A stretch of DNA of 64,000 nt, taken from Klebsiella sp. WP3-W18-ESBL-02 (GTDB lineage: Bacteria > Pseudomonadota > Gammaproteobacteria > Enterobacterales > Enterobacteriaceae). The position numbers and the translations under genes were made by a program. The notes under the pieces were generated by a model. That model was not told the origin of the DNA. It did no database searches and was given only the letters and a program-made list of their open reading frames with translations. Below, in pieces: positions 8,518 to 14,605 of the stretch; the first letter of the stretch is position 1; every line of letters starts with the position of its first letter. The stretch covers positions 4,526,001 to 4,590,000 of the forward strand of contig NZ_AP021972.1 of NCBI RefSeq assembly GCF_014168815.1. The letters are read 5' to 3'.

Positions 8518-9669
8518 TTAAGGTTGAGCAGAAATCACCATCTGCGATGGGCTGCCTACCGGGGTATAGTCCGGTAAAAACGTCAGCCGGCCGTCCTTCG
8601 GCGCGACGCTAAAACGGGTAATATTATCACTACGCTGATTCATGACGTATAGCCAATGTCCTTGTTTATCAAGCGTTAGCGTTCGTGGATAGTCCCCGCG
8701 CGTCCAGATATCCTCTTGATGCGTCAGGCTGCCATCGGCCATCACGCTAAAGTGAGCGATGCTGTTATGCAGACGGTTAGCCACGTAGAGCTGCTTACCG
8801 TCCGGGCTCAGCACCAGGCCCGCAGCAAAGCTGGTGCCTTTGTACGCTTTCGGCAATGCCGAGATCGTTTTACCTTCACGCAGCACCCCGCTTTGTTTAT
8901 CAAGGTGATAGAAAGTCAGCGTGGAAGCCTCTTCGTTAATCAACCAGAGTCCATCACCCGCAGGCGTAAAGACGAAGTGCCGCGGACCGGCCCCGGCGGA
9001 AGAGGCGGCGATAAACGGCGGATCGTTCGGCGTGAGCTTGCCGCTGGCGCTGTCCATGCGGTATTGGTAGAGACGATCCAACCCCAGATCGGTGGAGTAA
9101 ACAAACCGCCCGCTCGGATCGGCGGCCACCATATGCGCATGCGGGCCGTTATGATCGCTGATAGCAAAGCTACCTTCGACGGCCGCCGCTGGGCGCGCAG
9201 CCCCCGCAGGACCTTGATCCTGATGCACATCCACCGCCTCGCCAAGGCTACCGTCCTCTTTCACCGGCAGGACGGCAATCGAGCCGCTGACATAGTTTGC
9301 CACCAGAAGATGACGGCCATTTGGCGTAAGCGAAAGATAAACCGGGCCCGCGCCGCCGGAAGCCACCTGATTCAGGCTGCTTAGCTCGCCGTTCGCAGCA
9401 ATGCGCCACGCCTGCACCACGCCTTTTTCCACCTCGCTGGCGGCGTAAAGCGTTTTGCCATCCTGGCTGACGGTCAGCTGCGCAACGTTCGGTAGCGAAC
9501 TGACGAGCGCTTTATCGCGCAGCTCGCCGGTTTTTCCATCGACGGTAAAACGATACAGACCTTCGCCGTTAGGGTTGTAGGTGCCCACCCAAGCGTACTG
9601 GGTCTGCGCGGCGGCGCTGGCGGCAAGCAGAGAGAGTGAAGCAACAAGCAGGTGACGAGCGGTTGGCAT
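8518..9669 (-). CDS. Exported lactonase-family beta-propeller protein
   Basis: A 383-aa protein related to 6-phosphogluconolactonase Pgl (seven-bladed propeller, Lactonase family). Repeated blades such as LSPDGKQLYVANRLHNSI and the conserved NGPHAHM segment are visible. Unlike cytosolic Pgl it starts with a clear signal peptide (LLVASLSLLAASAAAQ), so it should act in the periplasm on an unphosphorylated sugar lactone. It lies between dgaF and the BglG-type regulator in the same direction. The substrate is unknown. Confidence 0.75.
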   Translation of the reverse strand: MPTARHLLVASLSLLAASAAAQTQYAWVGTYNPNGEGLYRFTVDGKTGELRDKALVSSLPNVAQLTVSQDGKTLYAASEVEKGVVQAWRIAANGELSSLNQVASGGAGPVYLSLTPNGRHLLVANYVSGSIAVLPVKEDGSLGEAVDVHQDQGPAGAARPAAAVEGSFAISDHNGPHAHMVAADPSGRFVYSTDLGLDRLYQYRMDSASGKLTPNDPPFIAASSAGAGPRHFVFTPAGDGLWLINEEASTLTFYHLDKQSGVLREGKTISALPKAYKGTSFAAGLVLSPDGKQLYVANRLHNSIAHFSVMADGSLTHQEDIWTRGDYPRTLTLDKQGHWLYVMNQRSDNITRFSVAPKDGRLTFLPDYTPVGSPSQMVISAQP

Positions 9670-9700
9670 GGTGACTCCTTGATGGTTCGGTGGGGGTTTT

Positions 9701-9741
9701 CCCCCTCACCCTAACCCTCTCCCCTGAGGGGCGAGGGGACC
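9701..9741. repeat. CCCTCTCCCC palindromic repeat
   Basis: Same intergenic repeat family as at 6007, upstream of the lactonase gene. Confidence 0.6.
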
Positions 9742-9788
9742 GTTCGGTGCGTTTACGCACGAGAGGCGCAAAAGGCACGGTAGTTTTT

Positions 9789-9828
9789 CTCCCTCTCCCC
9801 TATGGGGAGAGGGCCGGGGTGAGGGGGT
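9789..9828. repeat. CCCTCTCCCC/GGGGAGAGGG palindromic repeat
   Basis: A second member of the family close to the previous one. CCCTCTCCCC-TAT-GGGGAGAGGG pairs well and is followed by GGGGTGAGGG. It lies just beyond the original stop codon of dgaF. Confidence 0.65.
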
Positions 9829-9836
9829 TAATCGCA

Positions 9837-9887
9837 CTACTTAACAAGCTGTTTCGTCATATCCAGCAGCTGACGCACATCCGCCGG
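9837..9887 (-). pseudogene. dgaF: 3' remnant of dgaF cut off by element copy 1
   Basis: On the minus strand this encodes the end of the aldolase, DVRQLLDMTKQLVK, then TAG (9839-9837). Joining it to the main dgaF segment at 16432 while removing one copy of the 5-bp duplication restores an uninterrupted frame ...GNTRPADVRQLL... This shows the exact insertion point. Confidence 0.9.
9883..9887. repeat. Target-site duplication of copy 1, left
   Basis: GCCGG lies immediately before TGTA of the element and is repeated at 16432-16436 immediately after TACA. Five bases is the duplication length made by Mu-type transposition, and the sequence fits the Mu target preference (N-Y-S-R-N). Confidence 0.9.
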
Positions 9888-9990
9888 TGTATCTTGACAC
9901 CTAAGTTTAGAACAAAGGAAAAACCCGGAATTACGTTGGATCTCGAGGAAATAAGTTGGATCTAGATACCCTGTAAAATGGTCTCAAAAC
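9888..9990. promoter_or_regulatory. Mu-like left end (transposase binding and possible packaging start)
   Basis: This starts TGTA and carries GGAAAAACCCGG, then two GTTGGATCT repeats at 9938 and 9955. From memory of the Mu left end, the blocks GAAAAAAACCGGG and CATTGGAT occur in the same order. In Mu this end also holds the packaging start. The next 650 bases are AT-rich with no credible gene apart from an ash-like reading frame (10413-10601). Confidence 0.65.
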
Positions 9991-10285
9991 CACGTCAGAC
10001 GTGCTATATGCGGTTTTCAGCCCGGTATCATGATTTGGTTTAATCCACGAAACAGAGGTGAAATGTAGCCATCTAATAAAATTGGATCATTCTGGGTTAA
10101 TCTGAAAAATGACAGATAAAATGTGAACGACATTTCATTTTGTTTAATTGGAATTTAAAATTTTAATTCCTGACCTTTACGAGGTTTAACTTACTGTTTT
10201 TGATCAATATATCCATGCGTATATTTTACCCACCGTGCATCTTGCCACGCAACAAACACTCTCGAAATCGACCTTTCTATTTTCC

Positions 10286-10320
10286 GGGAAAAGACAAAGT
10301 GTCTTTTCCCTTATTTTATT
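10286..10320 (+). terminator. Strong hairpin/terminator in the element left region
   Basis: GGGAAAAGACA and TGTCTTTTCCC form a perfect 11-bp stem with a 3-base loop, followed by TTATTTTATT. It may block host transcripts entering the element or end a short left-end RNA. The equivalent in copy 2 is at 33770. Confidence 0.65.
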
Positions 10321-10560
10321 AAATATAGATCATTTTCAATGAATTACGTGTGCAGCACGTCTTTTTAAAAGAAAGTAAAAACACGCCATAAATGAATTAA
10401 AATTCACATTTTATGCATTTAAACTCAAAAAAGATAAAGAGGTTGATACCCGGATTAGGAGCGAACAGCCGTTGCAAAGCGCAGCCCTCTCGTATAAAGT
10501 TAATGACGTCACCCCACATGGTGACCGGGCGTGAGAACCCGGAATTAAAAGGCGGAACAG

Positions 10561-10584
10561 AAGACGCGCCTTGCGTCTTTTTTG
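10561..10584 (+). terminator. Intrinsic terminator before the C4 RNA region
   Basis: AAGACGC and GCGTCTT form a 7-bp stem followed by a run of T. It lies just upstream of the C4-like RNA, in the part of such immunity regions that is often annotated as an ash ORF (the sense reading gives EDAPCVFF). Confidence 0.6.
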
Positions 10585-10629
10585 TTGCCATGATCTACTA
10601 ATAGACAATTGTACGTCTGTAATCCGTCT

Positions 10630-10712
10630 ATGGTGGCTCAGGCGGGGCAGCTTTCGGGCTGGCCGGTTTCCCTTTTAGCCGGTTTCTCACCCCCGTCTGG
10701 GTCACCACCCTA
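10630..10712 (+). ncRNA. C4-type antisense RNA region (ash-family signature)
   Basis: The ends GGTGG (10632-10636) and CCACC (10705-10709), plus CAGGC/GTCTG and GGGG/CCCC, pair into a long stem enclosing an inner hairpin (CAGCTTTCGGGCTG). CACCACC at 10703-10709 is complementary to GGTGGTG at 10729-10735, upstream of the Icd-like start. This is the arrangement of C4 RNA in P1/P7 and CI RNA in P4, antisense regulators of a downstream immunity operon. Read as protein from ATG 10630 it gives MVAQAGQLSGWP..., the motif usually annotated as phage 'ash'. Confidence 0.75.
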
Positions 10713-10765
10713 GAGCGTGAGAACTCTTGGTGGTGGCAAGTAAGCCAATCATAAAAGGGTTTATC

Positions 10766-10960
10766 ATGGCTACTGCTCACAAAAATCAATCCGGTTTTAT
10801 CTGGCTTTTCCTTGCCGTTCGTCGTGCCGATCTCCTTAGCAAACCTCATCGTGAAAGCGTTATCGCTCCTGATGAAATTTCCGCCCGCAGACAGCTTGCC
10901 GGGCGCTTTGTGCTTTCTTTCGCAGGTCGAATCCCTTGCAAGGCGGTGCATCATGGCTGA
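10766..10960 (+). CDS. Icd-like host cell division inhibitor family protein
   Basis: A 64-aa protein with the family pattern FIWLFLAVRRADL..KPHRE...APDE..ARRQLAGRFVLSFAGRIP. Phage P1 Icd blocks host division and is translated just before the antirepressor under C4 RNA control. AAAGGG precedes the ATG. The stop overlaps the start of the next gene by 8 bases (ATGGCTGA), the kind of coupling known for icd-ant. The family match is good; cell-division activity is not shown here. Confidence 0.75.
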   Translation: MATAHKNQSGFIWLFLAVRRADLLSKPHRESVIAPDEISARRQLAGRFVLSFAGRIPCKAVHHG

Positions 10961-11285
10961 TATGAGAAACATCCGGACTGTAGAAGAACTTATATCTGGC
11001 GTTTTGTCTTACAAACTTAATCGTGAATCCGAAGATAGTCTGCTCGATGACGTTCTGGCGCATCATGATTCCGTTCTTGGTGGCTTGCGCCTGATGGGGC
11101 GTTTATTAGAACAGAATGCAATGACGGCAAGAAGCCGTAAAATTGGGCCGGATGAAATGTCGGGTGATGAACTTGAAGACCTGGGTAAATATATGTCTTC
11201 CACAGCGGATTTACTGTCCGGGCTGAGCACTGCTTTATGCGAGCTGGCCTCAAACTCCAGTCTGCGAAGGAATTCCAGCAAATAA
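10953..11285 (+). CDS. Unknown 110-aa protein coupled to the Icd-like gene
   Basis: It starts at ATG 10953 inside the Icd-like gene (MADMRNIRTVEELISGVLSY) and has 110 residues, mostly helical and acidic. A longer in-frame reading from 10812 is less likely because that stretch overlaps the Icd frame. I do not recognise the family. Its place, directly after an Icd-like gene under a C4 RNA, is where P1 keeps its antirepressor, and P4 satellites carry a small anti-repressor (epsilon) of similar size. A role in derepressing a helper is therefore possible but unproven. A terminator follows. Confidence 0.7.
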   Translation: MADMRNIRTVEELISGVLSYKLNRESEDSLLDDVLAHHDSVLGGLRLMGRLLEQNAMTARSRKIGPDEMSGDELEDLGKYMSSTADLLSGLSTALCELASNSSLRRNSSK

Positions 11286-11303
11286 AGACAGATTGCACAG
11301 AAT

Positions 11304-11333
11304 AAAAAAAAGGAGCCTCGGCTCCTTTTTTTT
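11304..11333 (+). terminator. Intrinsic terminator after the 110-aa gene
   Basis: A8 GGAGCC-TCG-GGCTCC T8 is a classic bidirectional terminator. It separates the immunity cassette from the regulator genes. Its T-run has 8 T here and 7 T in copy 2, the only difference I found between the copies. Confidence 0.9.
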
Positions 11334-11413
11334 ATCAATGAAGCGCGTTAATCCTCACTTCCAGCGTTTCCCGGATATTCTCAATTCATCCCAAAGCTGA
11401 TGCGGAGGAAGTC

Positions 11414-11599
11414 TTGAAAAAGCTGAGGTTTCTCACAGCTGGAGACGAGCGTCTGTTAGATGAATATATAAAGAACAATCGCTATCGTAACATTACCGAT
11501 AATATCCGATATGTCAGAACACTGGGTTATGAAGCCTCCCGGGCTTCAATGCACAGATACATGACCGTGATTAGAGTGAGGAATAATGGTCAATACTAA
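11414..11599 (+). CDS. Small HTH protein, Mu Gp27-like N-domain
   Basis: A 61-aa protein starting at TTG 11414 with GGAGGAA upstream. The motif ITDNIRYVRTLGYEASRASMHRYM matches the helix-turn-helix pattern (GYExSRSAxHRY) of the Mu Gp27/DUF3486 family, which sits beside the terminase large subunit gene in Mu-like phages. Only this N-terminal module is present. It is also alignable with the N-terminus of the next gene, which it overlaps by 14 bases. It could act in DNA recognition for packaging or in regulation. Confidence 0.65.
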   Translation: MKKLRFLTAGDERLLDEYIKNNRYRNITDNIRYVRTLGYEASRASMHRYMTVIRVRNNGQY

Positions 11600-12323
11600 T
11601 GTTAAGAACTCATTTAGCAATCTGCTTAAGTACCCACCTCATAAGGACATTACGGCGATAAATAAATTTATTGTTTCAGGGTGTTTTAGCAGAACAACAC
11701 CAGAAATTCTTGAGTTTATTAAACGCTCTGGATACACAAGTGATATAACCAGTATTTTTCACTATGTAAAACTGATCAAAGAACAATTAGACGCGGCAAA
11801 GGAAAAATTCGATCAGGATATTGAAATTGAATTCTTCTGCGATGTTGCCGGGACTATGTGTTTTGACGACTTTATGCATGTTTATGATAAAGATTCATTC
11901 TATCATGAAATGGTTAAGTTTAACCCTGAGTTTAATTTTCATGGCGACCTTGCAAAAATAAAACGCCGGGCATTTATGGCGCTAAAGGATAGTGAATTAC
12001 AAAAGGTTGGGGGTAACATATCTATTTATCTTGGTGCACTGGAGTTTGCACTTAAGAAAATAGGTGTTAACCCAGAAGAGGAAATTAACGGAATGAGTAA
12101 ATCACTAGTTGCCATGATGTATATCATGAGAACTATTGGAGGCACTCAGATTTACTTACCAAAAGGTGATGTTCTTAACAGAATAATTAATGAGGTCGAT
12201 ATATATACCGATGGTTATATGATGGATGCTCAAAGTATCGCAAGGAAATACGGTGTTAGTTTTCGAACGGTCAGTATTGTATCAAAGCGTGTTAGAGACG
12301 CAATAAAAGAATACGAGGGATGA
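11586..12323 (+). CDS. Mor-like transcription activator with added N-terminal HTH module
   Basis: A 245-aa protein with GAGGAA before ATG 11586. The C-terminal ~100 residues match the Mor/C family of Mu middle/late activators: GGTQIYLPKGD, then SIARKYGVSFRTVSIVSKRVR as the DNA-binding HTH (Mu Mor has GGGQVYIPRGQ and a similar ending). The N-terminal ~60 residues repeat the module of the preceding 61-aa protein (GYTSDITSIFHYVKLIK). The middle (FFCDVAGTMCFDDFMHVYDK) is unrecognised. It is about twice the length of Mor. It probably activates the structural genes downstream. Confidence 0.75.
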   Translation: MVNTNVKNSFSNLLKYPPHKDITAINKFIVSGCFSRTTPEILEFIKRSGYTSDITSIFHYVKLIKEQLDAAKEKFDQDIEIEFFCDVAGTMCFDDFMHVYDKDSFYHEMVKFNPEFNFHGDLAKIKRRAFMALKDSELQKVGGNISIYLGALEFALKKIGVNPEEEINGMSKSLVAMMYIMRTIGGTQIYLPKGDVLNRIINEVDIYTDGYMMDAQSIARKYGVSFRTVSIVSKRVRDAIKEYEG

Positions 12324-12329
12324 CATGAC

Positions 12330-12743
12330 ATGAAATTAAATAAAGAATTATTCAGTGCAGGCATCAGTCTTGGTATTGAAACCATGAGAAAGAATCTCCC
12401 GGAGCCGCTCAGACATATTGAGCAGGGTGTCATTATTGCCTGCAATGATATTGGGCTTAACCCGGAACATGAAATTAATGGTGTTTCATTTGTCGGGCGC
12501 GTCATGTTGCGGGTAATGGAAATTCAACTGGGTGAAAAACTGATGCCGGAAAGTGAGGAGGATTGCTCTCACCTTATTTTTTGCACAAAGGTTGCAGCAT
12601 ACGCAGACATGTTCGGTACGGATAAAGCATCGGATGAGTATGGTCTGACAACAAAACAGGTCGACGATATCTGCATTGCAATACATGGCTTTCAGGAAAA
12701 CGTCTCCGGCATTGAATGTGATGCTAACAGGAAAACGCACTAA
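12330..12743 (+). CDS. Degenerate Mor-like paralogue
   Basis: A 137-aa protein starting six bases after the previous stop. It aligns with the C-terminal half of the 245-aa protein, most clearly IGLNPEHEINGVS against IGVNPEEEINGMS, and it keeps a degenerate C-terminal helical region (DEYGLTTKQVDDICIAIHGF). The GGxQIYIP loop of Mor is lost. The length is like Mu Mor and C. It may pair with the 245-aa protein or modulate it; function unknown. Confidence 0.65.
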   Translation: MKLNKELFSAGISLGIETMRKNLPEPLRHIEQGVIIACNDIGLNPEHEINGVSFVGRVMLRVMEIQLGEKLMPESEEDCSHLIFCTKVAAYADMFGTDKASDEYGLTTKQVDDICIAIHGFQENVSGIECDANRKTH

Positions 12744-12760
12744 CGGTCTTCTGAGCGCGT

Positions 12761-12796
12761 CTTAAGATGAGGCTATCTACTGGTATTCATCTCAAG
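12761..12796. promoter_or_regulatory. Interrupted dyad upstream of the structural genes
   Basis: CTTAAGATGA and TCATCTCAAG form 10-base arms with one mismatch and a 16-base gap, between the regulators and the gpI-like gene. It could be a binding site for the Mor-like proteins or an RNA hairpin. There is no T-tract. Confidence 0.4.
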
Positions 12797-12817
12797 CCAT
12801 TAAACGCTTATGAAGAG

Positions 12818-12836
12818 ATTTAAACGTGTTTTAAAT
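12818..12836. promoter_or_regulatory. AT-rich palindrome before the gpI-like gene
   Basis: ATTTAAA-CGTGT-TTTAAAT is a perfect 7-bp dyad with a 5-base centre, 17 bases before the gpI-like start. Its position suits an activator site or promoter element of the structural genes. The assignment is tentative. Confidence 0.4.
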
Positions 12837-12853
12837 GTTGTCTGGTGATAAGT

Positions 12854-13675
12854 ATGAACTTAATAGCATTCTGCTCCGAATTAAAAGCAGATAAAACCGC
12901 TCCTGACTGGATTGAATTGCTTCCGGCTGGCCCGGATATTCAGGGGCGTGATGGTCGAAAATGGCGACTGAGCAATCCACAGTCTCTGGTGGATGCATTC
13001 AACAAACGGGCATTACCTCTTGTCGTTGATTACGAGCACTCAACGGAAATTAGTGCCGCAAATGGCAGCGAGGCTCCCGCTGCTGGATGGATTGAAACCC
13101 TTGAGGTTCGTGAAGACGGTTCCGTCTGGGGGAAAGTTGACTGGACGCAGAAAGCCAGTAATTCAATCCTCAGTAAAGAGTACCGTTTTATTTCTCCCGC
13201 ATTTCATCATGTCAAAGATGGAGATATAACCCGGCTCAGTAGTGCAGCGTTAACGAATAAACCCAACCTCGATTTAACGGCCCTTAATTCTCAGGATGAA
13301 TGGTCAGTCGTTGCTAAAGCGTTGGGTGTTGAAACCATCAGTTCTCCTCGTGACATTCTTAATGCGCTTAATAAGTCACAAAGCACCATGATTCAGGATG
13401 TTGTTGATGATGTTATTTCTAAAGCTGTTTTCTGCCCGGCGCAACGCGAGCATTTAGTTGCAATGTGTTCGCAAGTTGGTGTTGATGAGTTCAGGAAGTT
13501 TTCCGAACTTCAAATGAAAGTACATGGGGTAGTAGTTAATTCATTTGCAACTACTCGCCGTTCTCGTACCAGAGAAACCAGTGGGCGTTTAACAGATAGT
13601 CAGGTTGCCGTGTGTCGTAGCACTGGTGTAAGTGAAGAAGAGTATTTAACAGCATTAGGAAAACAGAATGATTAA
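12854..13675 (+). CDS. Mu gpI-like head maturation protease/scaffold
   Basis: A 273-aa protein from ATG 12854 (an in-frame GTG lies at 12845). The N-terminal ~150 residues have the Mu-like prohead protease pattern: WIELLPAGP, RDGRKWRL, LPLVVDYEHSTE, PAAGWIETLEVREDGSVWGKVDWT, EYRFISPAF and SAALTNKPNLD. The C-terminus ends with LTDSQVAVCRSTGVSEEEYLTALGK, the usual scaffold end. It is shorter than Mu gpI by roughly a quarter, as I recall. In Mu this gene lies just before the capsid gene and yields both protease and internal scaffold. It overlaps the capsid gene by 8 bases. Confidence 0.88.
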   Translation: MNLIAFCSELKADKTAPDWIELLPAGPDIQGRDGRKWRLSNPQSLVDAFNKRALPLVVDYEHSTEISAANGSEAPAAGWIETLEVREDGSVWGKVDWTQKASNSILSKEYRFISPAFHHVKDGDITRLSSAALTNKPNLDLTALNSQDEWSVVAKALGVETISSPRDILNALNKSQSTMIQDVVDDVISKAVFCPAQREHLVAMCSQVGVDEFRKFSELQMKVHGVVVNSFATTRRSRTRETSGRLTDSQVAVCRSTGVSEEEYLTALGKQND

Positions 13676-14561
13676 TATTGATGGCGTCATTGCTGATGCG
13701 CAGGTTGCATTTAATGTGAAATTTGAACAGGGAGGAAAGGCTTATCAGCCCTCCCATGTTCAGCTTGCAAATGAAGTTCCTTCTTCCTCTGGTTCGAATG
13801 CGTATGGATTTCTTGAGGAGTTCCCGGAGATTAAAGAATGGCTTGCAGACCGCCAGTTAAAAGAGCTGGCAACGCAGGACTACATTCTTAAAAATAAAAC
13901 GTTCGAAAGCAGTATTTCAATCAAACGTGAAGATTTTGAAGATAATGATTATGGGAAATACTCCATGATATTTGAGCAATATGGAAGGAAAGCCGCCGCA
14001 TTTCCAGACAAGCTGATGTTTGAGGCAATGACAAAAGGTCACGCATCACTCGGGATTGATGGTCAGAATTTTTTTGATACTGACCATCCTGTTAATTCAG
14101 GTGTTTTATCGAATATTTATGGTACAGCACCGGAATCAGACTCTAAGCCCAAATGGTATCTGTTTGATGCTACTCAGGGACTGAAACCATTTATCTATCA
14201 GAATCGTCGCCCAATTGTTATGACGTCAGTTACAGACGAAAATGAATCACAAGTGTTCCTGAACAACCGTTACCTGTTCGGTATCGATGGACGTCTTAAT
14301 GTTGGTTATGGCATGTGGCAGTGTGCCGCTGCATCCTACGACGATCTGACTGAGGAGACGTTCGGTCAGGTGTACGATGGCATGCTTTCCATTCAGGGTA
14401 GTAGTGGTGAACCTCTCGGGATTGTGCCATCCATTATCGTTGTTCCGGTCTCGTTGCGCTCAGCAGCAGAAAAAATCCTGCTCCGCCGCCAACTGGACAA
14501 CGGTGAAGATAACCCGAACTACAAACGTGTTGAAATCATCGTTAGCCCGTATCTCAAATGA
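13668..14561 (+). CDS. Mu gpT-like major capsid protein
   Basis: A 297-aa protein close to the length of Mu gpT. It has the family pattern: WLADRQLKELATQDYILKNKTFESSISIKREDFEDNDYGKYS..F, KLMFEAMTKGH and FFDTDHPV. The C-terminus GEDNPNYKRVEIIVSPYL is typical. The gene looks intact, so the element can make a complete capsid subunit. No portal, decoration or minor head genes accompany it. A terminator follows. Confidence 0.93.
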   Translation: MINIDGVIADAQVAFNVKFEQGGKAYQPSHVQLANEVPSSSGSNAYGFLEEFPEIKEWLADRQLKELATQDYILKNKTFESSISIKREDFEDNDYGKYSMIFEQYGRKAAAFPDKLMFEAMTKGHASLGIDGQNFFDTDHPVNSGVLSNIYGTAPESDSKPKWYLFDATQGLKPFIYQNRRPIVMTSVTDENESQVFLNNRYLFGIDGRLNVGYGMWQCAAASYDDLTEETFGQVYDGMLSIQGSSGEPLGIVPSIIVVPVSLRSAAEKILLRRQLDNGEDNPNYKRVEIIVSPYLK

Positions 14562-14565
14562 TGTT

Positions 14566-14590
14566 AAAGGCTGGTTTAACCAGCCTTTTT
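14566..14590 (+). terminator. Intrinsic terminator between capsid and tape-measure genes
   Basis: AAAGGCTGG and CCAGCCTTT pair, followed by TTTTTAT. It lies between the capsid stop and the tape-measure RBS, so the last gene may be expressed at a lower level or from its own promoter. Confidence 0.85.
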
Positions 14591-14605
14591 ATTTAAGGAA
14601 TATTC

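Noticed and set aside
10413..10601. 62-aa ORF (plus strand) and overlapping minus-strand ORFs in the element left region
   Set aside because: The plus frame resembles the ash-type reading of phage immunity regions and contains a terminator hairpin. No good RBS is present. Treated as noncoding regulatory DNA.
13388..13675. Separate scaffold gene (Mu Z-like) from an internal ATG in the gpI-like gene
   Set aside because: The frame and the ATG exist, but I see no convincing ribosome-binding site before 13388, so it was not listed as a gene.
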